Source: Nymphaea colorata (Eukaryota; Streptophyta; Magnoliopsida; Nymphaeales; Nymphaeaceae). Taken from it: a stretch of 64,000 nt of DNA. The notes below the pieces were generated by a model. That model was not told where the DNA came from. It worked only from the letters and a program-made list of their open reading frames with translations, and made no database searches. This document shows positions 22,901-34,899 of the stretch, one piece after another. The DNA is taken from the NCBI RefSeq assembly GCF_008831285.2, contig NW_022204508.1:62001-126000 (forward strand), written 5' to 3'. Both the position numbers and the translations under genes were made by a program. The stretch's first letter is position 1; each line of letters opens with the position of its first letter.

Positions 22901-24420
22901 ATGGTGTCGTCGAAGCTTTCACTGACAGATATGTCAACCGCAGTATATGTTTACATATCGTGTCAATCAGGGGCAGAGGGAGGGGGCCCACCTGGACCAT
23001 GGCCCGGGTGAGCGTAGGATTTTTTGTTTTTATATTGAAAAAACCAATTTTTTTTAGTATGGCCCGACCCATCACTCCTCTTGGCCCGACCTGCGGACCG
23101 TTTGGCCTGCCCTTGAAAAAAATGCTGGCTCCGCCCCTGGTGTCAATAAACTCTGAACCTTTACTGGTAGTACTAAACCATCGGTAAATGAACTCCGTAA
23201 CTTCTACTGATGGTTTTGCCACATTAGTAAATAACTGATCTTTAGTAACTGTTTAGTCATGTCGATAAATCACTGTCAGCTAAACGTGGATTTTTTGTAA
23301 TGGAAGAAAGAACAAATTTTAGATCATTCTAACTTGCACAATATAAAGGCTATTATAATGCCCAGTGTAAAGAATTGCACTTAATTCAGGAAAAGTTTAC
23401 CTGCTGGCCAGCAAATAGAGTATTGGTCTGATCAAATCCGTCAATCGTTTCACGAGTAAGGCCTAATTACTTTTTCATATTTGAGGGATTTGGACCAACT
23501 ATGTATTGGTCAATGTGTTCAGTTGCACAACAAATCCAACTATGTGTTGGTCAACGTAATGAAAGCTCCTCCCTTTCTATTGAGAGGGCTGTTCTTGAAG
23601 TCAGCTTGAGCTCTGGTCGAATCTTCAAACCCGCAGCTAAAAGCTTGAGTGGAGATCGCAATCTCAGCTAGGCTTGAGCTTAAATGAGTCATTTATAAAA
23701 AATAATATTTTTTTTGGGGGGGGGGGGGGGGAGATGGGAGGATCTTGGACGTAGTTCCCGCCTGGGAGAAAAGAAAGAGCAACTTTCATTTAGTGATAAC
23801 AAAAGGAGACATCTTTTATATATTTTCTATCATGAGCTTAACCAGGTCGAGCGTGCCTAGCTCAAGTTCAAATCGTTTGTCTATGCGATTCAATTCCTTA
23901 TGGGTTGAGCTCGTATTGAGCTTACGTGAGTGAGTTCAAGTTGAGCATGAGTTGGCTTGACTCATTGGACACCCCTCTCTATTGGTAGGGAAAATTTCAG
24001 GAGAGTGCACATTAGTAGAGCCTGCCTGACCTGATAAGAACAAGGGCTCGGGCCAGGCTGCAGCTTGTGACAACAGCCCAGACCTACCTGACTGCCCACA
24101 ACCAGTGCCTGAGGCTCTACATTGAAGATTTTCCGAATATTTTACGACTAATTTACAATGCATTTTGAGCTTTTTGGTCCTCAAATGCTTCAATTTTCCT
24201 TAATTTCGATAAACTTTTAATCCAATTTATTCGTTGATTGTATTTGTCACTCATTTGGATCTAATTTCATGTTCCGGACTCAACCTCCACCCCAATTGAT
24301 TTGGATCCAAATTCAAACATCAGATCCAAAACCAAGTTTTGGGTTCAGATCTGCATTCAAGTCATGGCCCTAGGTCAAAAATAGATTTATAGATCCATAT
24401 CCAGAAGCAAATCCCAGTTA
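18625..24420. repeat. Right arm of large inverted duplication
   Basis: Inverted counterpart of 1-10882. It begins in the CNL at TTTCTAAAGGAGG, right after the Copia LTR, and runs through the 3' flank, satellite unit, MITEs and outer flank. Relative to the left arm it lacks 8961-10591 (junction near 18894) and 3618-7041 (junction near 20820). Small DNA transposon copies lie at 21831-22053, 22968-23139 (8-bp duplication kept) and 23583-23978. A G16 homopolymer lies at 23716-23731, where the left arm has only C7. No gene is seen in 18930-24420. Confidence 0.93.
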
Positions 24421-24780
24421 TAGATTAAAAAATGTTCTAAATTTAGATCCATATCCAAATCTGAGTTCTATATCCAAAACCATCCTTAAACCAAATTCAG
24501 ATCCAAATCCCAGCTCCAGTTTTAGACCCGTATCCAAATTTCAACTTTAGATCCAAAACAAGCTTTCATAACAAACCCACATTCAAAACGAAATCTCATA
24601 TTTAAACCTTGATCTGAATTCAAACTCAGACACATTTGATCCAAATATGAGCCTTGGATCCAAATTAGATGTATTATAGATCTAAAATCCAAAGTCTACA
24701 TCAAACTCAAGATGCATATCCTTGTTCAGATCCAATTCCTTAGTCCAATCCAAATTTTGAACCAATTTTAAAAAGAGATC
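24232..24780. repeat. Degenerate GATCCAAATCC minisatellite
   Basis: Words such as AGATCCAAATC, ATATCCAAAT and TAGATCC recur irregularly every 12-25 bases. The first 200 bases of the window are the inverted counterpart of its inner part. No coding potential is visible. Confidence 0.6.
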
Positions 24781-24849
24781 ACAAAACTGTCATGCCAAAG
24801 ATTCGGATGCATCGGATTTGCCTCAACTGCTCGAAAAAATAAGTGAGTT

Positions 24850-25540
24850 AACATGGTACAGCAGCATCAGCAAGTGTTAGACCTCCCATTGGTAATGCTC
24901 TCATCTCCCTAACACCTGATCATTGGATAGTCGACTAACTTGTCTCAATTAACTTGTCTGTTTCAAAGATTGTTAAATATTTAAATTGTCGTTATTTTGT
25001 CCTCCAATAATGTTGTATTTGAAGACACTATTTTGATGAGGAAGATTGGTTAGGAAACTCAAGAAAATGACTTTATGTTTAAAATTAATGCATGCCCCTT
25101 GACTACCCAAATCAGTCATGCTTGGGGGCTTTGGCATGAGAGATTTGGTCATCCATCATGACACACCCTGAATATTTTATTGCCAAATTTGAATTATAAG
25201 TCACATGTTTGTGAAACTTGCAAGCATGCTAAAATATCTATAGATTCCCATTTTATTAATCTTTGAATAATGCTTTGTCTCCGTTTGAACTAGTGCATAC
25301 TGATGTGTGGGGACCAGCCCCAGTGAACTCATACTTAATTTTTGTTATTACCTTACATTGATTGATTTTTTCAAAAAATACTTGGATTTATTTACTAAAA
25401 ACCAAGGATCAAGTTTTTGCAAAAATTTCTAAAATTTTACAAAATAGTTGAAACTCAATTTGAAATCCACATAAAATGTCTTGAATCTGACAACAAAACT
25501 AGATATGAATACCAGTTTTCTGAACAATTTGCAAGAGAGA
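24850..25540 (+). pseudogene. Copia pol fragment (protease edge to integrase)
   Basis: Frameshifted plus-strand pieces read DHWIVD (protease start), LSVSKI, WHERFGHPS, then CETCKHAK (integrase HHCC zinc domain), LVHTDVWGPAPVNS (integrase first Asp region) and ETQFEIHIKCLESDN (second Asp region). The order is correct for Ty1-copia, but stops interrupt it and no RT or LTRs are seen. It is a different lineage from the 14491 element. Confidence 0.75.
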
Positions 25541-26111
25541 GTGGGAGAAACCGTCAATTCACTGGTGATGGAGCTAAAGGAGTGTGGATATTGCTGGCTC
25601 CTAGAGGAGGCATGTTGGAGGGTGAGGTAGAGGTGTTAGAGCAGATTTTCAGCTTCCACAGAGAATATGGTGAACAGATTACAATAATCTCTTTGGTTGA
25701 TGCTCTAGTCCGAAAGCTTCGTCTACACCTTGATGGAAGGAGAGTATGGGCTGTTTGAAGAAGAACTTTAGAAGGTTTTCAGTACAGAGTGAAGGAGGAA
25801 AAAGGGAATCCTATGTTCGATTTTGGTGTGTTCTTAATGCCCATTTAAAGGAGGGGAAATTTATTTTGTGCAGACCAACAGTTGCTCATAGTTTGTTTTC
25901 TCTTTTTTGCTCATTCGGAGGGTTTAGTCAACCCTTTGTTTTTCTGAATGTGAAAATTAGCATTTGTATAATGCTAACCTTTCTCTGTATGGGCGATTTT
26001 GTTTAAATAAAGGTAAGAGGCCTAATCCCCATAAAGCTGCTACTGCGAATGGATTTGTTTTTACCTATCATAATTCAAGAATATGCATGTTGAAATCATT
26101 TTCAAGCTGAT
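25541..26111. other. Unassigned stretch before CNL-C
   Basis: An open stretch continues the previous frame to about 25758 (APRGGMLEGEVEVLEQ) and a second runs 25746-26006. I recognise neither. They may be another transposon fragment. Confidence 0.35.
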
Positions 26112-26447
26112 ATGAATCCAATCCATTTCCAGTGGGTGTGGTGTCTCTCCGGACCGGAGGAATTGCAACTGGAAGGCTTTACCGAGCACAACACCTTGGG
26201 AGGCTACTGGAAATGCCTCTCGAAACTAAGACACCAATGCCTTTCTGACATCCCCAATTTCAAGTCTCTGGCGGATTTCAATAATATTACTCTCCAAAAA
26301 AATGATGCAGTAGAAACGACAGTTCCCAAGGATGCAAAGGAACAGATCGCCTGCCTCTCCAAGCTTGAATTGTTGGCAATCAACAGCTTTTCTGCACTCC
26401 ACCCCCGGCCGGAGTTAACTGACCATCTTGACTGTTTCTGTTCCTGA
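26112..26447 (+). pseudogene. CNL-C: terminal LRR fragment
   Basis: The frame encodes WVWCLSGPEELQL, LGGYWKCLSKLR, IPNFKSLADFNNITLQ, KEQIACLSKLELLAI and a decayed CPALHLPQEL-type tail (FSALHPRPELTDHL). This equals the last 100 or so residues of the family, with nothing upstream. The downstream 26450-26743 shows no gene. Confidence 0.85.
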
Positions 26448-26743
26448 CATGCGATCTGTTTTCTCTTGTGAAGGCTGTCCACATGTCGGAACCTAGCAGA
26501 GGATTAGATTGTGAACCATGCAAAACAAGAAGGAGATGGTTTTGGTCAGCTTAGGTTCACGTTGGTGTGAATCCAGCGAAAGAGGGAGCATGATTTCGGC
26601 ATCTGCTGTTGGTGGTGTCAATATAGATTTTTCATATTCTATAATGTATCAAATATTATCAAGATAATTATGCAAAAAAGATTGTAGCAACTTTTATGTT
26701 CCAAATAAAATTTGTAGTTTATATTTATACAACGGGCACAATG

Positions 26744-27166
26744 TGAAAGGAAAAATGCAAGGCTAAAATTTTAAGTGGTTCGGATTAAAAAGAATCCTAC
26801 GTCCACTGTCTTTCACACCAACAAAAACGATGGATATGAGGTTCCGTTGATGAGAGAATTTATACGTTTCTTGGAGGGATTGTTACAGATTTGTTTAAAA
26901 TTCAAACAATCCTTCCTTAAATTTCTAGTTTCTATAGTCATTTCTTTCTCCTTTGATGAGGATAAGTTGCCACTTTTCTTGCCTAGATTCCCTGCCTCGT
27001 GAGGTGTTCTTCCTTGATTTATCACTCCAAATCTAAGGGGTATAGTTGCCTTTTTGTTTGATTTGTCATGATCTTCATGATTTTCTTCATTCATTGAGCT
27101 GCCATGATCTTCACGATTTCCTTCATCAGGTGAGGAGCTATAACGTCTGCAGCTTGTGTGTTAACA
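26744..27166 (-). repeat. 3' LTR of the decayed Copia element
   Basis: On the minus strand it begins TGTTAACACACAAGCTGC and ends TTTTTCCTTTCA. It is 423 bp long against 426 bp for the partner LTR at 30920-31345. Confidence 0.88.
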
Positions 27167-29990
27167 TCCCCCTTCAATCTCGAGCATAGACTGTAGCGAA
27201 GTCCAGATGGTGACCCAATGTTGTCAATGATGATGGGGCAATGGCTTTGTAAACATATCAGCAAGCTGATGAGCGGACAAATAAATTGAGTAACTAACGA
27301 TCCAAGAGCCACTTTTTCCCGTACAAAATGAAAATCAAGTTCAATGTGCTTCATCCGGGAGTGATGGGCCGTTTTGATGGTGGATTGCAAAGTAGAAAGA
27401 TTGTCACATAACAGCAAGGGAGGTTGAGAGAGAAACAGTCCAAGATCTCTAAGAATGAACATGATCCAAGTTAGTTCTGCTGCTGCCATTGGAAGAGCAT
27501 GATATTCTACTTCACAAGAAGATCGCACAACACTTTGTTGTATTTTAGATGCCCAAGAAATACAATTGGAGCCCAAAAAGGTGCAGTAGCCTTTGGTAGA
27601 GCGACGACCCAATCTGCATTAGAATAAGCTCGAACTGATCATTTGCTCGGCTTCAAGAATTGCATCCCAAGAGAGATAGTACCGTGAATATAGCGAAGAA
27701 TGCGTTTCAGCAACTAGAAATGTCGCAGGGAGGGAACGTGCATAAACTGTGACACATAATTAATAGCATAAGTGTGTCTGGCCATGTAAACGTAGGATAT
27801 TGCAGAGCGCCAACAAGACTGCGATACAATGTAGCATTGAGATATGCTTCTTCTTCTGCAGTGTTGTTTTAGAAACATTAGTAACCATTGGGGTAACAGT
27901 TGATCTGCACGATTGCATCTGAGCGCATTCTACAATTTCCATAGCATAGCGTTGCTGGTTGAGGAATAGTCAGAAGCAGTGCGTTGAACTTGAATGCCTA
28001 AGAAATAATGTAAGTCCCCAATATCATTCATAGCAAATGTACGTGATACTTCCTTTTGAAAGGATGCAAGAAAAGTAGGACTGCGACCAGTGAGAATGAT
28101 ACATCCACATATAATAGAAGTATAGTTAAGTCGACTGTTGGAGTTGAACAAATAACATGGATCTGGAGAGCTGGCTTGAGAATTGTGAGAAAATAAGAAT
28201 TGAGCAAACCGATCATACCAAGCTTGAGGGCTGTTTGAGGCCATATAGCACAATTTGCAAACAAGGTGTGGAAATCGATCATCTTTGAAACATGGAGGCT
28301 GCTCAATGAATACAGTTTCAGTCAAACAGCCATTCAAGAATGCATTTTTGACATAAAATTATTTAAGTGGCAGCTATTCATAAGAGCAACAGATAGAACG
28401 ATCTGAATAGTCACTGGTGAAAAGGTTTCAAGGAAATCCATGCCTTCAACTTGAGTATAAACCTGCTACCAGCCTTGCCTTAAGTCTATCAATGTGGCCA
28501 TCACTATTCAATTGGTTTTGTAAACCCATTGGCTGCCAATAATATGCATGGAGGGATCGCGACGTACCAAGGTCCATGTGTCATTTGCAATCAATGCTGC
28601 CATTTCATCCTCCATAGCTTGCTCCAACCGGGATTTTTAACAGCAATGAAAAAGTCTTGGTTGGGTGGGAGCATGGGTAGTTAATATGAATTTGGGATTG
28701 GGTTTAACAATACCATTTTGAGAATGCATGACCATAGGATGAGATAGTCTAGTAGAGGTATTAGGTAAGGCATTAGATGAGATTGGAGAGGGTGAGCTAG
28801 GCGGTGATGATGAGTGAGGAGCTAGCGAGCTAAGCAGTGATGGTGAGGAAAAGCTGGTGACTCTGGTGGTGATAAAGGTAAGGGAGGCATGACTGGTGGT
28901 TGTAGAGAAGAAGCAAGAAAGGGAGGTTCGGTTCACTATTGTGATGTATCGCAAGATCAGGGAGGTTCGCTTGGTGAGAGCAGGTTGGTAAATTACTATG
29001 AAATGGTAAAGTTAATCCAAGTTCAGTAACTGACTGTGTTTCGCTTCACCAACCATTCTGTTCAGGAGTTTTTGGGCAAGCCTTGAGATGTTTGATTCCA
29101 TATTCTCTTAAATAAGAGAGAAAAACAGTGCTCCTAAATTCACCACCTTCATCATTTGAAAAATTTTTATAGATCTTCCGAATTGCTCGTTACCATCTTA
29201 TAAATTCCATAAACTTTGTAAAAAATCAGACTTAGATTTTAATGGATAGATCCAGGAGTATCGAGAGTGGTGATCAACAAAGAGAGCATAATATCAAAAT
29301 TTTTGACAAGAATCAACTGGTGCTGGTTCCCAAAGATCACAATGAACTTTTTCAAAGGGTTCATAATATTCATCATCTAATAGAAGAAAAGGCAAACGTG
29401 TTGCTTTTCCCAATTGACAACTTTGACAAATAGAAAACATAGACTTTTTTGCTGTCAAATTTATTCTACCCTTGGATAATAAGAAATCAATGATCTTAGC
29501 TGATGGATCCCAAGGCGACTATTCCAAATTTCTGACGTTGCTGTTATCCTGTCTAGCTCCCTTGGCAATCGTCTGATTGGTTTCCTTGTCCTTAATTACA
29601 AACGAATCAGATGTAAACTCAAATACATAGGGCATATAAGACGTAAGCTGACTTACAAAAATAAGATTTTTCTTTATCGCAGGAACAACCAACACATTAT
29701 CAAGAGGGAGAGTGTATTTTCAAGATCAATATTAGTAGAGCAAATATCAATCGGTAAATGCTCCCGTTTCCAACCATAACTGAATCAGTTTCATGGTATT
29801 TAATGAGATGTTTCAGTTTACCTGGATCATCTGTAACATGAGAAGTTGTGCCAGTGTCCGGATACCAGTCTGCATTATTAGGATCGCAACTTGAACAGTG
29901 GAAAAAATTTTGGAAGATCTTTGGGCTGATACGCCTGATTGAATCTGTGGTAGCATTTGAATGCCATGTGATTACTCAAGCCGCAAATTT
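27167..29990 (-). pseudogene. Copia pol remnant: protease to RNase H
   Basis: Broken frames on the minus strand give, from right to left, a zinc knuckle CQICGLSNHMAFKC (near 29990), protease WYPDTGTTSHVTDD (near 29860), integrase-linker debris, RT (FIEQPPCFKDD, HLVCKLCYMASNSPQAWYDRF, MNDIGDLHYFLGIQV), and RNase H (STKGYCTFLGSNCISW, RSSCEVEYHAL, HIELDFHFVREKV). The YVDD box is ruined by a frameshift (LLLYVDVSF). It is inactive. Confidence 0.85.
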
Positions 29991-30140
29991 GACACATTGC
30001 TTTGACTGAAGATTGAGTGGTATTTCGTCCGACATTACTGGAGTGTTGGTGGGACGAGATTGAGAAGCGGGTGGAAGTCCACGTCCTCGTGAGTTGAAGC
30101 GAGAGTTACTATTTTTTCTGTTATAGTGATCACATCCTCT

Positions 30141-30919
30141 TTAATTGTGAGAGTAAGAGGGTTGAACTTGAACTTGCTGGCTTATGAACACAGCATTAGG
30201 ATTGAGTTGGAACCCATGGAGGTTTTTCACGTTGTCGTGGCTTTCAAGCAGTGAAACAACATCAATATATGCAGGAATAGGAGGTCGAAGTATCGACGTG
30301 GTAAACAATTCATAACCTGATCCAAGCCCATTTATGAGCCAACAAACTTTGTCTTGATCCGACAGAGGTTTCCGAATGGCTGCCAACTCATCACATATGG
30401 TTTTGAAACCTGTTATATACTCAGTAACAGTTTTATCTTGCTTTTGAAAAGTCTGCAATTTTCTGTTCAACAGAAATTCTCAGTCTTTTGATTCTCTAGT
30501 AAAGACCATTATAAGAGCATTCCAGACTTCAGCAGAGCTTTGGAGTCCAACCACAAGACCTAGCACTTCTTCTGAGAGTGATCCAGTGATCCACCCTCTA
30601 AGAAGTCGGTCTGATTTTTTGCAAGCAAAGAATTCTGGATTTGGGACAGAACGGGCCTCACCATTTTCAACAATTTCAATGGTAGAGGTCGGTTTGGAGA
30701 TTTGTCCATCAATAAAACCTATCATGTCTTGGCTTCCAATCAGCCCAAGCATTTGGGTTTTCCAAAGCAAGTAATTCTTGTGAGAGATTTTGAAAGAGAT
30801 AAAATTTGCAACATTAACCGTTGAAGGATATGGATACTTAGCTGCCATGAAGGACGAAGAGGATGCACCGGAAGCCGTGGAGAAATCTTTAATCCTCACG
30901 GAACTATGCTCTGATACCA
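30141..30919 (-). pseudogene. Copia Gag remnant
   Basis: Two abutting minus-strand frames (30920-30480 and 30470-30141) encode a Copia Gag: YLLWKTQMLGLI, DRLLRGWITGSLSEEVLG and AEVWNALIMVFTRES, then LQTFQKQDKTVTEYITGFKTIC and DELAAIRKPLSDQDKV. These are hallmarks of the UBN2/retrotransposon Gag family. A break near 30475 separates the halves. Gag starts just inside the primer-binding site. Confidence 0.85.
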
Positions 30920-31345
30920 TGAAAGGAAAAATTGAAGACTAAAATTTTAAGTGGTTCGGATTAAAAAGAATCCTACGTCCACTGTCTCTCACACCAAGAA
31001 AAATGATGGATATGAGGTACCCTTGATGAGATAATTTATGCATGTTTCTTGGAGGGATTGTTACAGATTTGTTTAAAATTCAAACAATCCTTCCTTAAAT
31101 TTCTAGTTTCTATAATCATTTCTTTCTCCTTTGATGAGGATACATTGACATTTTTCTTGCCTAGATTCCCTGCCTCGTGAGGTGTTCTTCCTTGATTTAT
31201 CACTCCAAATCTAACGGGTATAGTTGCCTTTTTGTTTGATTTGTCATGATCTTCAAGATTTTCTTCATTCGTTGAGCTGGCATGATCTTCACAATTTCCT
31301 TCATCCGGTGAGCAGCTGTATCGGTCTGCAGCTTGTGCATTTACA
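30920..31345 (-). repeat. 5' LTR of the decayed Copia element
   Basis: This is a 426-bp LTR. Its minus-strand 3' end CCTTTCA abuts the primer-binding site, and the outer end is TGTAAATGCACAAGC. The copy at 54091-54516 is very similar, and the outside flanks are similar too. Confidence 0.88.
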
Positions 31346-31581
31346 CAACGGCCATGGTCATTTACGTGAATGGAACAGGTTGGTCATCATCACTGGCTAA
31401 AGCAAAAATCTGCTTTGTTTGTTCTATGCAACAGCCACGGCATTAATTGTGACTATTAAAAATGATTGATAGCCCTAACAGCCACGGTGCTTACCTTGCC
31501 TGAACCCCAGTAGATGCTATAACCACAGGTCCCTGAATGGCAGTGCATGCACCCTCCCTGAAGTCAAAAGGGTGTACCAAA
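31346..31581. repeat. Retrotransposon flank shared with 54517-54718
   Basis: Both Copia copies are followed by the same about 200-bp non-LTR sequence (GGCCATGGTCATTTA, two CAACAGCCACGG-type words, TTACCTTGCCTGAACCC). The elements were therefore copied along with their flank. No gene is seen. In the second copy the sequence runs into the assembly gap. Confidence 0.8.
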
Positions 31582-32664
31582 AGGATGATAAAGTTGGTAG
31601 TGCTTCTGAACAGAAGGGTTTGCTGGAGGCTTTGAAACCTCCACATGGCATAGAGAGGTTGGAAATTTGGTGTTATACAGGAGATAGGCCTGCATGGTAT
31701 TCGGACACGAATTATGGGAAGCTGCGAACAGTATGGCTGCTAAGTTGCCCATCAAGGGCAACAGTGATAGGAACTAAATCATTGGAAAAATTGGGGGTCA
31801 GCGACTGCCCAACATTGTGTGAATTACGGAGCATGCCTCTGCTGAAGTCCTTGGAGATTTGGGAGTGTGATGGGCTCAACACGATTGGTGACTTGCCTAC
31901 ATTGGAGTCGTTAGATGTGAAAAGCTGAAGACTCGCTAACACGCCTGCATTGGAGTCGTTGGAGGTGAAGGGATGTGGTAGGGTAGAGCAAGTAGCTGAT
32001 GATCACATGCCAGCTGTAAGGAGGTTGTGGTTGTCTAACCTGAACATTTTGAAGCAGCTCCCTAACCTCATTGATAGTGCAAGATTGGGATGGAAATTGC
32101 TTGAGCAACTACCTAACTTCATTGAGTTGGAGTTGGATTCAGAATTGCCCAAGTGCAAGATTGGGATGGAAATTGCTTTAGCAACTACCTAACCTCATTG
32201 AGTTGGGGTTGGATTCAGAATCAGCAGTACTACTGCCATCGCCATTGCCATCACAAGTACCCACATTTCTACCCTCACTTACTTGTCTGTATTTGAGAGG
32301 CAATAATGTTGATGAGGAGGTCAAATGGGGAAGGGTGCCCCAGTGGGTGTGGGGTTTCTGTCAACTGGAGGAATTTCACCTACACTCTTTCTCTAAGGAC
32401 ATTAGCTTGGGAGGCCACTGGCAATGCCTCCCGAAACTGAGAGGGCTATCGCTTTGGGATTTCCCCAATCTGAAGTCTCTGCTGAACGTGAATAATATTA
32501 CTCCCCAACAACAACAAAATGAAACTACATGTCCCACCGATGCACAGCAACAGATCGCCTGCCTCTCCAACCTTCAATCGTTGACAATCGACTCATGTCC
32601 AGCACTCCATCTGCCGCAGGAGTTAACGGACCATCTTGGGGAAAGACTAGACATATATAGATAA
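31582..32664 (+). pseudogene. CNL-D: LRR-only fragment
   Basis: The fragment starts mid-LRR (DDKVGSASEQKGLLEAL, PPHGIERLEIW), runs through CPTLCELRSMPLLKSL and GLNTIGDLPTLESL to a TGA at 31926-31928 caused by a local deletion relative to E, then frameshifted repeats, and resumes at 32203 (LPSLTCLYLRGNNVDEEVK, VPQWVWGFCQLEEF, LGGHWQCLPKL, CPALHLPQELTDHLGERL). The CC and NB-ARC parts are absent; upstream is the retrotransposon flank. Confidence 0.9.
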
Positions 32665-34899
32665 TGTTACTGAAAATTAGTGACAAATTCTAATTAATTA
32701 TTTTGGTTAAATATGTGTGTTTCCATTCATTGCCTCTTCTTTCTCCCTCTCCCTCTCCCTCTTGTTTGATTTCGGTCCGGTAAATTGAAGTGTTGTTGAA
32801 CTGAACTGGCATACCTTTTATGCATCAACGGAGACTTGTCTACCTCTTTTAACTTCCTCAAATTGATGACCAACTCTATGATTTTTTTTTTTTTTTTGTA
32901 ATTGAAAACAAAGATCAATTTTGTGAATACCAGCAGGTACCATGTATAAATGATAAATCTGATGCTATTTGGGCCAAATAGAAGGCAATGTCCTTTTTTG
33001 GCTTGAATCTGTACAGATACTAAAAGTTACCTTTTTCCTTTAAGAAAATTTTTAAAAACAATTTTAAATATTATTTTGTTTTCAATCCATCAATTGATGC
33101 ACAAAGGCCCTGATTTATTAGCTGATATGATAAAATCCCAAGTTGGCCATTATTTGAGCGGCCTTCAAAGGTTTTCACATTTAGGCCATTAATATGCATT
33201 TAATGATCTTCATAAATTTAAAACACAAACCCGTAGTCTGAAAATGTGCCTACATTCTTAACTTTTAAGAAGATGCACTTGCTAGCACTATACACATTTC
33301 TTCAAAATTATATGAGATGTTTGAAAAAAAATTGGAAACTGCTTATAGTTGAATAATTTATAATTCATGCATTTTACAGTGTGTTTTTTAACTCAGATGG
33401 ATATATGAAAGCATTGAAATTATAAAACTTTTTCCAAAGTGTAAGATTCTAAGAAATCACACCAACATGTCCATATGAGGCTTTGGCATCGGTTGTTTTA
33501 TGAGGAAGCAGGCCCTGCTGGATCACATGTTTCTCAGCAATTTACTTTATTATAATATGGCCAAAATTCAGTGACAGCAAGTGAATGTATAACACACGCC
33601 TGGCTCGCCCCAGCCATCAAGATCCAAGCAAAAATGAAAAGAAAAAAATACACTTTGTAGTTTGTAGACAGCGGTATGGACCACAATACATAATTGGCAA
33701 ACAATCCCGTGCATTGCATGAACTTTATTTTCGTCAAAAAGAAAAAACACTTAAATTTGTTCAAGATAAACATCTGGGTTAAAATCAGACCCAACTATTC
33801 CACACCCTTCACACACTGATCAAAAAAGCTTCCAAAGCTGAAGCTTTCCTCTCTTATTTTCCTTTAATTTCTACAACTTGCTGTCCTTCGGTCGGCAAGC
33901 AGATTGCAAATGGGGTCGAGTTCTACTCTTATACAGACACACACACACATATATATTTATATATATATATATAAGCCACAGCAACAACCGAGGTACTTAA
34001 TGAACTGTACATTTTTACCACTGTGCGAAAAATGTTGGATTTCTTCTTTTAAACCCTCAACTGCAGCTTTATGTGTATGAAATCAAGAAAGCCAACATGA
34101 AAGCAAATTGCTAGAAAGACTAGCTAGAAAATCTAGCCTGGCCATGTAATTGGTCTGAACCAACCTTCCCTGGCTAGTGCCACTTGATCTTAATTTGTTG
34201 CTATCGTTAGAGAGACCTTCCACACTTAGTACTGAGCTCATGGTTCTATCAAACAGAGTCTGTTGAAAAACAACAGCTGAACTAGATTTGTATGAGTCCC
34301 AGCGATCCTGATCCTAAGCCCAATCATGGGGACATCAAGTTAAACGAGTACTAACTAAACGAGTTAAAAGAAACAGTACATATTTAGCATAAGCAAGCTA
34401 AATAAGTTGGGTTCGAGCTCGATGTTGTATCGTCAAGTTGAGCTCCAGCTTGAGTTTTTTGAGTCAGTCAATATTTGATTTGATTTAAATTTATGTTCAA
34501 TTTTAAACAAATGTCTATCCGATATCCATGTATTTTGGAAGTCGATTCTTAAAATATCAACTACTGTGGTTTGAAATGATTAGTTGTTTATTTAGAAGCT
34601 GGATTTGTATAGAGAATGCTAATTAAAAAGTCAAATTCATATAAAATTCAGATTATGAATACAAAAGTTAGATTGAAATGTTGCCACATTTGAATTCGTT
34701 TTGAAATAGGTGGACCATATCCAATAAATCAGACATTTATAGTTTGTGTATAGTTTCCAATTTCATCCCGTTCTTAATAAAACATGGGAGCTTACTGCTG
34801 GTCAGTTTGCATCGGTAACTGGACATTATAAAACGATACATATGGTCCAAATCCAATTTATTGGCATCCTAAGGCTTGGATCATCAAAAAGACAACATT
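32665..34899. other. 3' flank of CNL-D, duplicated
   Basis: This is non-coding and parallels 60655-62940, and partly 8951-8015 and 18930-19700. (CTCCCT)n lies near 32740, with a compound CA/TA microsatellite at about 33938-33973. A short CNL-upstream-like word set (GTGCCACTTGATC, TTAGAGAGACCTT) lies at 34170-34220. Short frames within are antisense microsatellite and flank translations. Confidence 0.65.

Larger units (their letters stand above)
26744..31345 (-). mobile_element. Decayed complete Ty1-copia retrotransposon with two LTRs
   Basis: The element spans 4,602 bp on the minus strand. LTRs at 30920-31345 (5') and 26744-27166 (3') are alike but diverged, with about 4 differences in their terminal 60 bases. 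Next to the 5' LTR is TGGTATCAGAGC (complement of 30908-30919), the initiator-Met-tRNA primer site usual in Copia. A purine-rich GAAGGGGGA precedes the 3' LTR. The flanks CAATG (26739-26743) and CAACG (31346-31350) form a 5-bp target duplication with one mismatch. All reading frames are broken. Confidence 0.92.

Noticed and set aside
1-24420. Inverted repeat as a pure assembly artefact (same DNA read twice)
   Set aside because: The arms differ by two kilobase-scale indels, microsatellite lengths and scattered substitutions, which favours real separate copies. Collapsed or joined haplotypes remain possible, so reads should be checked.
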